Positions 7,110 to 13,813 of a stretch of 15,328 bases of DNA are shown piece by piece. Source of the DNA: Oscillospiraceae bacterium (GTDB lineage: Bacteria > Bacillota > Clostridia > Oscillospirales > Acutalibacteraceae). A program made the translations under genes and the position numbers. The notes beneath the pieces were generated by a model. The model ran no database searches. It had not been told where the DNA came from and was given only the letters and a program-made list of their open reading frames with translations. The stretch lies in contig CACWJV010000020.1 of assembly GCA_902761265.1 (NCBI GenBank), positions 1 through 15,328 of the forward strand, read 5' to 3'. How positions within the stretch are numbered: the first letter of the stretch is position 1; the number at the start of each line of letters is the position of its first letter.

Positions 7110-8027
7110 TCATACCATCAGCCCGGCGGTTTCCTGTGCGCCAAGCAGCAGATTCATATTTTGAATGGCAGCGCCCGACGCGCCTTTGCCGAGATTGTCA
7201 AACCGCGCCACCAGCGTCATACGGCTGTCGTTGCCGAAAACGCCGATTTGCATCGTGTCTTTGCCGGCGAGCGCCGCGGCGGACAAAAAGCCGCCTTCGT
7301 CCGCGGACGCGACAAACACCAGTCCGGTCCGGTAGTAGCTGCGGTAAAGGTCTTCGATCTCTTGTCTCGCGGCGGTACAATCCGCGCCGAACAGCGGCAC
7401 CGTGACCTCCATCCCGGCGTAATAGGGCGCAACGACCGGACAAAACACCGGCGGCGTTTCCAGTCCGCACAGCTTTTGCATTTCGGGCAGATGCTTGTGC
7501 GTTTGCGCAAGGCCGTACATACGCGGGGCGCTCAGCAGGGGATCGGTTGTGCTTTCGTAGTCTGCGATCATCGCTTTGCCGCCGCCGGAAAACCCTGTCA
7601 GCGAAAAGCACGTCAGCTTTGCGTCCTTTCGCAGCATACCCAGTTCCACCAGCGGCGCCGTCAGTGCGATAAAACCGCTGGCGTGGCAGCCGGGATTGGC
7701 GATGCGCTTGGAGCGCCGGATCTTGTCGCGCTGTCCGGAAAGCTCCGGAAACCCGTAGACCCACCCGGGCGACACCCGGTGCGCCGTGGAGGTGTCGATC
7801 ACAGCGGTTGTGCTGTTTGCAATCATAGCGGCCGCCTCCTGCGCCGCCGCGTCGGGCAGACACAAAAAGACGATGTCGGCGTCGTTCAGCAGCTCTTTGC
7901 GCGCGTCCCGGTCCTTGCGGCGGTCCGCGTCGATTGTCAGCAGCTCGATGTCCGTGCGGCTTTGCAGCCGGTCGGCAATGCGCAGCCCGGTGGTGCCGGC
8001 GCTGCCGTCAATAAATACGCGTGGCAT
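7110..8027 (-). CDS. argC: N-acetyl-gamma-glutamyl-phosphate reductase, short (type 2-like) form
   Basis: ArgC reduces N-acetylglutamyl-5-phosphate with NADPH to the semialdehyde. The 305-residue protein begins PRVFIDGSAGTTGLRI, a Rossmann motif typical of the shorter type 2 ArgC. The catalytic Cys114 is in ANPGCHASGFIAL, and the catalytic His is in AQTHKHLPEM (His177 or His179). GFSGGGKA and NMNLLLGAQETAGLMV near the end also fit the family. The frame remains open 70 codons further upstream, but that extension has no ribosome binding site and crosses the promoter. The ATG at 8027 is preceded by GGAGGGATT. It is the first gene of the arg operon, and its stop codon overlaps the argJ ribosome binding site. 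Confidence 0.95.
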   Translation of the reverse strand: MPRVFIDGSAGTTGLRIADRLQSRTDIELLTIDADRRKDRDARKELLNDADIVFLCLPDAAAQEAAAMIANSTTAVIDTSTAHRVSPGWVYGFPELSGQRDKIRRSKRIANPGCHASGFIALTAPLVELGMLRKDAKLTCFSLTGFSGGGKAMIADYESTTDPLLSAPRMYGLAQTHKHLPEMQKLCGLETPPVFCPVVAPYYAGMEVTVPLFGADCTAARQEIEDLYRSYYRTGLVFVASADEGGFLSAAALAGKDTMQIGVFGNDSRMTLVARFDNLGKGASGAAIQNMNLLLGAQETAGLMV

Positions 8028-8072
8028 GGCAATCCCTCCGCTTGTTTGTATAAAATGAAAAAATATGCTATG

Positions 8073-8101
8073 ATTATACAGATGAAAGCAGGATTTGTCA
8101 A
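8073..8101 (-). promoter_or_regulatory. Consensus sigma-A promoter of the arg operon
   Basis: On the minus strand a perfect TTGACA (plus 8096-8101) and perfect TATAAT (plus 8073-8078) are separated by 17 bases. Transcription would begin near 8066, about 38 bases before the argC ATG. A promoter this close to consensus normally needs repression, which fits the ARG-box-like sites next to it. Confidence 0.88.
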
Positions 8102-8106
8102 GTGAT

Positions 8107-8146
8107 TTTGTAAAAGTATTCATTAATTTGTGAAATAATATACAGC
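8107..8146. promoter_or_regulatory. Putative tandem ARG boxes (ArgR/AhrC operator)
   Basis: Two imperfect matches to the arginine repressor palindrome (core TGAAT, four A/T, ATTCA) lie just upstream of the argC -35. The core at 8109-8122, read on the minus strand, is TGAATACTTTTACA (8 of 10 arm bases). The core at 8131-8144, read on plus, is TGAAATAATATACA (8 of 10 arm bases, all-A/T centre). As 18-base boxes they are separated by four bases, close to the three-base spacing usual for paired ARG boxes. A weaker match (TGAAAAAATATGCT, 8056-8069) overlaps the transcription start. The region is AT-rich, so chance matches are possible. Confidence 0.45.
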
Positions 8147-8231
8147 GCGCAATGAAACCGGCAACGGGCGCGGCGCGCGGAAACGAAATCCGCGGTTCAC
8201 GCCCTGTCAACTGCATTTCACGCCAAGGCGC

Positions 8232-8260
8232 TTGCAATTATGATTCGAGCATGCTATACT
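8232..8260 (+). promoter_or_regulatory. Extended -10 promoter for the MBL-fold / isomerase operon
   Basis: TTGCAA (8232-8237) and TATACT (8255-8260) are 17 bases apart, with TGC immediately before the -10. The predicted start near 8267 gives a leader of about 37 bases that ends with GGGAGGTTA (8290-8298), followed by the ATG at 8304. It is divergent from the argC promoter; the two -35 elements are about 130 bases apart. Confidence 0.72.
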
Positions 8261-8289
8261 GAGCACAACGAAGACGCTTCATTTCAAAA

Positions 8290-8375
8290 GGGAGGTTACT
8301 TCCATGAAAGCATTCTGGGCAAAAATCACAGCATGGTTTATGGCAATTCTCGCTTTTTTCACCGGCCTGTTTTCC
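8290..8375 (+). repeat. Copy 1 of duplicated RBS plus N-terminal anchor module
   Basis: Bases 8290-8375 (ribosome binding site through codon 24) match 9698-9783 at 72 of 86 positions by hand count. Within the 24 codons, 61 of 72 bases agree and eight of the nine differing codons are synonymous, so the encoded segment appears conserved as protein. Similarity weakens in the Pro-rich linker and is absent in the catalytic domains. Confidence 0.85.
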
Positions 8376-9707
8376 GGCGGCAGCAAACCGCCAGCCGATC
8401 CGATCCCAGAACCGACGACAACGATGGAACAGCCAACACAGGAGGACACGACACAGATGGAACAAACAGAAATCAGATACGGCGTGCCTGCGCCGGCAGT
8501 GGGCGACAGCGGCATCGTCTGTGAAAGTGCGAGCGGCACCGTAATCGGCAGATATGAACATACCGCGCAAAGTGACTTTGCCGCATACACCGCGGCGCTG
8601 CGCAGCGCGGGATATCAGATCTACGATGAAAACGAGATCGACGCAAACCGTTTCGCCACATTTTACAAGGGCGACACAGCCGTGTATGCGGCTTGGTTCT
8701 CCCGTACCGGTTCGCTGCGTGTGATTGCCGAGCCGAAGGGAACGCTGCCGCCGCTGACCGACACGACCGCAGGCGCCTTCGACACACTGCTCACCGGTAT
8801 GAAAGGGGAGACGGTGATTGCGGCGGAGGGGATGGGCTACATCATCCGCCTTTGCGACGGCAGCTTTCTGATCATCGACGGCGGCATGGGCGACCCGGAC
8901 CGGGTGGATGCAGACAAGCTGATGGACATTTTGCTTTCGCAAAAGCCGGCGGGGGCGGAAAAGCCCGTGATCGCCGCCTGGATCTTTACCCATCTGCACG
9001 GCGATCATATCGGGGTGTTCAACTGCTTTTCGCTGGCGCATCACGACGACGTTGTGCTCGAACGGCTGTATTTCAACTTCCCGAAGCAGGAGGAAACCGC
9101 AGCTTCCGATTCTCCCTATATGCTGGACGACAGCATCTACCGCTACACGCAGTTTCAAAAGAATCTTGCCGATTTTTACGCCGACGTGCCGGTTGTAAAA
9201 CCGCACAGCGGCAGCCGCTTTGCCGTGCGCAACGCGTCGTTTGAAGTGCTTTACGCCTATGACGATCTGTATCCCGAGACCATTTTGAACGGCGGCATGA
9301 ACGAAAGCTCGCTGCTGCTGAAAATGACCGTTGACAACCAGTCGATTCTTTGGACGGGCGATTTCGCCTTCCACGCGACCGACCTTGTGCTGCGCGAATA
9401 CGAAAGTGCGCTGCAATCGGATATTCTGCAGTTGGCGCACCACGGCATGAACGGCACCGTTCCGCTTTACCGGGCGGTCAATCCGACCTATACGCTGCTG
9501 CCGGTTTGGGAAGGCGGATTGTCCTTTGTCTTGCAGAAACCGCAGAATCAATGGCTGCAAGACAGCGAAAAGATGCGGCAGATGATCGCAACCTGCTGCG
9601 GCACATGGACAATCAAACTGCCGTACCATCCCGCGCCGGGGTCGTTTGAACGGATTCCGACGGAAGACACCGTTTATCCGACCTATCCGGATTTGTTGGG
9701 AGGTTAA
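8304..9707 (+). CDS. Membrane-anchored metallo-beta-lactamase-fold hydrolase (ComEC-like domain)
   Basis: The 467-residue protein begins with a hydrophobic segment (MKAFWAKITAWFMAI and AFFTGLFS, residues 1-24), read as a signal anchor or uncleaved signal peptide. A Pro/Thr/Gln-rich linker follows (about 25-58). Residues about 60-155 form an uncharacterised N-terminal domain. From about 160 there is an MBL fold: IIDGG, the metal motif THLHGDHIG (His230, His232, Asp234, His235), WTGDF (Asp353) and LAHHGMNG (His379/His380). The DHIG and AHHG patterns resemble the hydrolase domain of ComEC/Rec2-type proteins, whose known members act on nucleic acids or phosphodiesters; here the substrate is unknown. 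The start is supported by GGGAGGT seven bases upstream. The last codons, Leu-Leu-Gly-Gly-stop, overlap the ribosome binding site of the next gene, which begins four bases later. The predicted location is outside the membrane. Confidence 0.85.
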   Translation: MKAFWAKITAWFMAILAFFTGLFSGGSKPPADPIPEPTTTMEQPTQEDTTQMEQTEIRYGVPAPAVGDSGIVCESASGTVIGRYEHTAQSDFAAYTAALRSAGYQIYDENEIDANRFATFYKGDTAVYAAWFSRTGSLRVIAEPKGTLPPLTDTTAGAFDTLLTGMKGETVIAAEGMGYIIRLCDGSFLIIDGGMGDPDRVDADKLMDILLSQKPAGAEKPVIAAWIFTHLHGDHIGVFNCFSLAHHDDVVLERLYFNFPKQEETAASDSPYMLDDSIYRYTQFQKNLADFYADVPVVKPHSGSRFAVRNASFEVLYAYDDLYPETILNGGMNESSLLLKMTVDNQSILWTGDFAFHATDLVLREYESALQSDILQLAHHGMNGTVPLYRAVNPTYTLLPVWEGGLSFVLQKPQNQWLQDSEKMRQMIATCCGTWTIKLPYHPAPGSFERIPTEDTVYPTYPDLLGG

Positions 9708-9783
9708 ATCTATGAAAGCATTTTGGGCAAAAATCACAGCCTGGTTTATGGCAATCATTGCCTTTTTCACCGGGCTTTTCAGC
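9698..9783 (+). repeat. Copy 2 of duplicated RBS plus N-terminal anchor module
   Basis: This is the second copy, in front of the TIM-barrel protein. The shared GGGAGGTTA also supplies the terminal Gly-Gly-stop codons of the MBL-fold gene, so the boundary between the two genes falls inside the duplicated unit. Confidence 0.85.
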
Positions 9784-10713
9784 GCCGGAAACCAACCACC
9801 CGAAGAACCGAAACCGGAAACTACCTCGGAGGTGATTGTTATGCCAACCGAACCGACCAGCAACCCCGCAACCGAACCGGCGGTGCCTGCCGTTTTGCCG
9901 CAGATCGTAACGACCACAGACGTCTTTGAAACCGGCTACGACGCAATTACAACCATCGACCGGCTGGCAGGGCTGGGGTATGAGGGCATCGACATGGGCT
10001 TTGACTACTGGACGTTCAGCGGCTCGCCGTTCGGCGCCGACGATTATCTCGGCTGGGCGCAAAGCCTGCGAACCCATGCCGATGCCGTCGGCATCCCCTA
10101 TACCCATGCGCACGCGCCGGCGGATGCCGGCAACGCCTATTGGCTGGAGCGTTCGATTCGCGCGTCACAGGTTATCGGCGCGCGCTATTGTGTGGTGCAT
10201 CCGGTCTATACAAAGGACGGCAGCACGATCACCGACAAAGATACGTTTGTCGAGCTGAACGCCGACCTGATCCGCAAAATGCTGCCGCTGGCAGAGGCAT
10301 GCGGTGTGGTGCTGCTTTCCGAAAACATCCTGTGGGGCGCTTCCGCCGATCCGCGCATCATTGCCGATCTGGTCAAGACGGTGGATTCGCCGTTCTTCGG
10401 CTGGTGCTTCGACACCGGCCACGCCCATTGCAAAGGCTTCGGGCCCCAGATATTGACGGAATGTTCGGTTGTGCCGCTGTCGGTGCATATCCAGGACAGC
10501 GTGGGCGGCGACGACCATCTGATCCCCGGCGACGGCAACATCGACTGGGACGCGTTTACCCGGACGCTGCACACGGTCGGCTATACCGGCGACTGTGTGC
10601 TGGAGGCGCATCACCAGAGCTTGTATGCGGCGGACAGTGAACGCGACCCGATCCTCGCGCGGCTGCTGGAACAGGGCAAAACGCTGCAGCAGGCGATGGC
10701 GTACAGCGCCTGA
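9712..10713 (+). CDS. Membrane-anchored sugar phosphate isomerase/epimerase-like TIM-barrel protein
   Basis: The 333-residue protein repeats the N-terminal module of its upstream neighbour (23 of 24 residues identical), followed by a Pro/Glu/Thr-rich linker to about residue 64. The rest is an AP-endonuclease-2/xylose-isomerase-like barrel. GYDAITTIDRLAGLGYEGID is the typical first helix, and the expected divalent metal ligands are present: Glu204 (LLSEN), Asp234 and His237 (CFDTGHAH), His259 (SVHIQD) and Glu298 (VLEAHH). Related proteins isomerise or epimerise sugars or cyclitols, or hydrolyse DNA at abasic sites. A membrane or exported location is unusual for the family. The ATG at 9712 is used because GGGAGG (9698-9703) precedes it; an in-frame ATG at 9646 lies within the upstream gene. 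Translation is probably coupled. The substrate is unknown, but the following GH2 gene suggests carbohydrate. Confidence 0.85.
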   Translation: MKAFWAKITAWFMAIIAFFTGLFSAGNQPPEEPKPETTSEVIVMPTEPTSNPATEPAVPAVLPQIVTTTDVFETGYDAITTIDRLAGLGYEGIDMGFDYWTFSGSPFGADDYLGWAQSLRTHADAVGIPYTHAHAPADAGNAYWLERSIRASQVIGARYCVVHPVYTKDGSTITDKDTFVELNADLIRKMLPLAEACGVVLLSENILWGASADPRIIADLVKTVDSPFFGWCFDTGHAHCKGFGPQILTECSVVPLSVHIQDSVGGDDHLIPGDGNIDWDAFTRTLHTVGYTGDCVLEAHHQSLYAADSERDPILARLLEQGKTLQQAMAYSA

Positions 10714-10820
10714 GCATTTGAAAAACCGGGAACCATCCGCCCCAAAATCGGTCCGATGGCCCTTCCTTAACGGTATCCGACCGATCACACGAAACGCTGT
10801 CCCGCGAAAGGAGCACATTT
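10714..10820 (+). other. Intergenic gap with inverted repeat, possible weak promoter
   Basis: The 107-base gap before the GH2 gene contains a 7-base inverted repeat, ATCGGTC (10747-10753) and GACCGAT (10779-10785), separated by 25 bases and with no T-run. TTGAAA (10718-10723) and CAAAAT (10743-10748) could form a poor promoter with 19-base spacing. The repeat could be an operator for a sugar-responsive regulator. No terminator is evident, so read-through from the upstream genes is likely. Confidence 0.25.
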
Positions 10821-13745
10821 ATGCAAATTGAACCCTATCCGCGTACCTATCTTGAAAACCAGCATCTGCTCGGGGAACACCGTCTGCCGCCGCGGTCGCT
10901 GCTGTTGCCGGCGCAACGGCGCGGGGTGACAAACAAAAACTTTACCGATTCCGACCGTGTGCAGCTTCTCAGCGGCAACTGGAAGTTTTGCTATCTGCAA
11001 ACAGACACCGACGCGCCCTTCTTTTTGCCGGAGAAAGGCGACGACGGCTGGGATACACTGCCGGTGCCGTCGATGTGGCAGTTTCACGGCTACGGGAGCT
11101 GCTATTATCCGAACGTGCGCTACTGCTTCCCGTACGATCCGCCGTATATCCACCGCAGCAACCCGGTCGGGTTGTATCGCACGCACTTTACCGCGACGAA
11201 ACACGCGCGCACGGTTTTGCGTTTTCTCGGTGTGGACAACGCGTATTTCGTTTGGCTCAACGGGCAGTACGTCGGCTTTTCCAAAGGCAGCCGCGTGCCG
11301 GCGGAGTTTGACGTAACGGCCGCTTTGCGCGACGGAGACAATCTGCTGGCTGTCAAGGTCTATACGTTTTCGGATGCGTCCTATCTTGAAAACCAGGATA
11401 TGCTGATGGCAAGCGGTATTTTCCGCGACGTGCTGCTGATCCATACCGGTGAAACCGCGCTGTGGGACGAAACGATTTTGCCCGCGCGGGAGGGCTTCCG
11501 GGTAAAAACCCGCTGCACCACAGGCGACGCGCCGGCAACGATCCGTTTGACGCTTTGCGATGCGAACGGTAACGTATGCGCCGAAAGCGAGCAGCCGGCC
11601 GCCGAAACGGGCGAAGCGTTTTTGCCGTTGGAACACGCCGTTTTGTGGAACGCGGAGGAGCCGTATCTCTATACGCTGTATACCGAGCTGTTGGAAAACG
11701 GCGCCGTTACGGAGATCCATACAAAAAAATGCGGCATCGCCAAAAGCGAGATCGACGGCTGCCGTCTTTTGATGAACGGCACCCCCATCACGCTCAAGGG
11801 CGTCAACCGCCACGAAAACAACGCCCGCTCCGGCCGCGCAATCACCGCTGCGCAAATCGACGCGGAGCTGCGCGATATCAAGGCCCACAACCTCAACGCC
11901 ATCCGTGCGTCGCATTACACAAACCATCCGCTGTTTTATGAATTGTGTTCGGAATACGGCATCTATGTGATGGACGAAGCGGACGCCGAAACCCACGGCG
12001 CGGAATGTACCGGTGATCAGGGTGCGCTCAACAAGGACGAAAGCTGGTTCGACGCGTTCTTTGACCGCGTGTCGCGGATGTATGCGATCAACAAAAACGA
12101 AACGTGTATCAATATCTGGTCGCTCGGCAACGAGTGCGGCGACGGACAAAACGCCGACAAATGTGTGCAGTGGTTGAAAACGCAGGACGCGCAAAAGCCG
12201 ATCAAGGACAACAACGCGCCCGGGGTCGGCGACGGCTGCTTCAATATGACCGGCTATATGCCGATGCAGACGCTTTGGGATTCCGACCCGGCAAAAGGAC
12301 CGCTGCTGCTGGTGGAATATGCCCACGCGATGGGCAACAGCCCGGGCGGCCTCGAGGATATCTGGAACTGGATCTATGAACACGAGCACTGCTGCGGCGG
12401 CTACGTTTGGGAATTCAAAAGCCACGGCTTTTATTCGGAAGGCAAAAACGGCCGTCCGCGCTATCTTTACGGCGGCGATTTCCCCGACCGCTACCATTGG
12501 TCAAACTTTTCGCTCGACGGCTACCACACCAGCGACGGCACGCCGAAGCCGTCGTGGGCGGAGCTCGGAGAGGTTTCGGCGCCGGTCTATGTCCGTTGGG
12601 AGAAAGACGGCGTCTCGATCAAAAACACCTATGATTTCAAATCGCTCGACGGCGTGACGCTGCGCTGGTCGGTGTGTGCCGACGGTGTGCCGGTGCGCAC
12701 GGGCGAAGTGTCGATGGACGGCCTTGCCGCGCGGCAGTGGAAAACGGTTGCGCTGCCGCTCGATCCCGAGGGGCTGCAGGGACTTGTTACCGCGGACTGC
12801 GTCTTTGCGGACGGCACGCGCGTGCTGGCGCATAAGCAAACGATTCTGGCGGATCTGCCGCAGGAAAAACGAAAGACGCCGCCCTTTGCCCATACTGTCA
12901 GCGAGACCGCAAACGCCGTCACCGTACAGGGCGATGCGTTTGCCGTAACGATTCGCGACGGGCTGCTCGCAAAGATTGAAACGGGCGGCAAAACGCTGCT
13001 CAACGCGCCCGTGCGCCTTTGCTGCCACCGGGCGGCGACCGACAACGACGGCGCGATCTTTCCGCCGAACCACAAAGCCGAGTGGAACGAAAAGCTGGTG
13101 CATACCATGCGCTTCGGCTGCCACCGCGTGACGGTCAGCGACGCGCCCGACGCCGTGACCGTGACGGCTGTGGGCAAATTTTTGCCATACAGCCATTTCT
13201 GGGGCTTCGATACGACCCTTGTTTACCGGATCACCGCGGGCGGACAGGTGGAGATAGAAACGGATCTGCAGCCCTACGGCAGCGGGCAGCCCGAGGTGCT
13301 GGCGCGCGTCGGCATGGTGCTCGAACTGGACGGCAGCTTTTCGCACTGCCGCTGGCTCGGCCGCGGCCCGGACGAAAACTATGCCGACTGCAAGGCGCAT
13401 ACCCCGGTCGGCGTCTATGAAGCGGACGTCGAAAAGATGCATTTTTGCTACGATGTGCCGCAGGAGACCGGCAACCACGAGGACTGCCGGCGTGTGGCCG
13501 TGTCCGGCAAAAACGGCACGCTGACCGCGAAGGGCGCGTTTTCGTTTTCGTTCCACAATTTTACGCTCGAAAATCTGACCGAAGCGCGCCATTGCGACGA
13601 GCTGGAACCGAGCGGGCAACACTACCTTTATATCGACCACCGCCAGCGCGGCCTCGGCTCGCATTCCTGCGGCCCGGAGCCGGAGCAGCCATACGAACTG
13701 CCGTTCGGCAGTTTTCATTGGTCGTTTGTCCTGCAGGCGGAATGA
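10821..13745 (+). CDS. Beta-galactosidase-like enzyme, LacZ-type GH2
   Basis: The 974-residue protein has the five-part LacZ layout: a jelly-roll sugar-binding domain with LSGNWKF, VPSMWQFHGYG, WLNGQYVGFSKGSR and EFDVT; Ig-like domains; a TIM barrel starting around GVNRHENN; and a C-terminal galactose-mutarotase-like Bgal_small domain (from about residue 690, with RAATDNDG). The acid/base is Glu438 in IWSLGNECGDG and the nucleophile is Glu499 in LLVEYAHAMGNS, so it should be an active retaining glycosidase. The segment equivalent to IWDWVDQ of E. coli LacZ reads GGYVWEFKSHGFY, so substrate preference may differ from lactose. There is no signal peptide, hence probably cytoplasmic. The start is supported by AAAGGAG (10807-10813) seven bases before the ATG. 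It follows the isomerase gene by 107 bases, so it is either in the same operon or weakly independent. A strong terminator follows. Confidence 0.92.
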   Translation: MQIEPYPRTYLENQHLLGEHRLPPRSLLLPAQRRGVTNKNFTDSDRVQLLSGNWKFCYLQTDTDAPFFLPEKGDDGWDTLPVPSMWQFHGYGSCYYPNVRYCFPYDPPYIHRSNPVGLYRTHFTATKHARTVLRFLGVDNAYFVWLNGQYVGFSKGSRVPAEFDVTAALRDGDNLLAVKVYTFSDASYLENQDMLMASGIFRDVLLIHTGETALWDETILPAREGFRVKTRCTTGDAPATIRLTLCDANGNVCAESEQPAAETGEAFLPLEHAVLWNAEEPYLYTLYTELLENGAVTEIHTKKCGIAKSEIDGCRLLMNGTPITLKGVNRHENNARSGRAITAAQIDAELRDIKAHNLNAIRASHYTNHPLFYELCSEYGIYVMDEADAETHGAECTGDQGALNKDESWFDAFFDRVSRMYAINKNETCINIWSLGNECGDGQNADKCVQWLKTQDAQKPIKDNNAPGVGDGCFNMTGYMPMQTLWDSDPAKGPLLLVEYAHAMGNSPGGLEDIWNWIYEHEHCCGGYVWEFKSHGFYSEGKNGRPRYLYGGDFPDRYHWSNFSLDGYHTSDGTPKPSWAELGEVSAPVYVRWEKDGVSIKNTYDFKSLDGVTLRWSVCADGVPVRTGEVSMDGLAARQWKTVALPLDPEGLQGLVTADCVFADGTRVLAHKQTILADLPQEKRKTPPFAHTVSETANAVTVQGDAFAVTIRDGLLAKIETGGKTLLNAPVRLCCHRAATDNDGAIFPPNHKAEWNEKLVHTMRFGCHRVTVSDAPDAVTVTAVGKFLPYSHFWGFDTTLVYRITAGGQVEIETDLQPYGSGQPEVLARVGMVLELDGSFSHCRWLGRGPDENYADCKAHTPVGVYEADVEKMHFCYDVPQETGNHEDCRRVAVSGKNGTLTAKGAFSFSFHNFTLENLTEARHCDELEPSGQHYLYIDHRQRGLGSHSCGPEPEQPYELPFGSFHWSFVLQAE

Positions 13746-13757
13746 CAGCAAAGAAAA

Positions 13758-13789
13758 AGGCATCTGCTGAAAAGCAGGTGCCTAGTTTT
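13758..13789. terminator. Strong bidirectional terminator between GH2 and MGH1-like genes
   Basis: AGGCATCTGCT (13758-13768) pairs with AGCAGGTGCCT (13773-13783) through 11 base pairs, one of them G-T, closed by a GAAA tetraloop. TTTT (13786-13789) follows on plus, and the A-rich stretch at 13750-13757 gives TTTTTCTT on minus. It serves both convergent genes. Confidence 0.92.
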
Positions 13790-13813
13790 ATATGCGCCGC
13801 GTTTTCGGCCGCG

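Noticed and set aside
6077..7405. 442-codon plus-strand open frame opposite argJ/argC
   Set aside because: It runs antisense across an operon junction and has no domain-like sequence; ArgJ and ArgC are unambiguous on the other strand.
8028..8237. Seventy-codon N-terminal extension of argC
   Set aside because: The extension crosses the consensus promoter and AT-rich control region, has no RBS, and precedes the normal ArgC start, which has GGAGGG at good spacing.
8238..9917. 559-codon open frame on the minus strand opposite the MBL-fold gene
   Set aside because: It covers a gene with clear catalytic motifs on the plus strand, and its own translation shows no recognisable domain or RBS. It is a composition shadow.
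9674..10782. TATCCGACC occurring at 9674 and 10774
   Set aside because: A nine-base repeat in coding and intergenic DNA with no flanking similarity is probably chance.
10785..13763. Two long minus-strand open frames opposite the GH2 gene
   Set aside because: GH2 catalytic motifs and domain order fix the coding strand; the antisense frames have no motif support.
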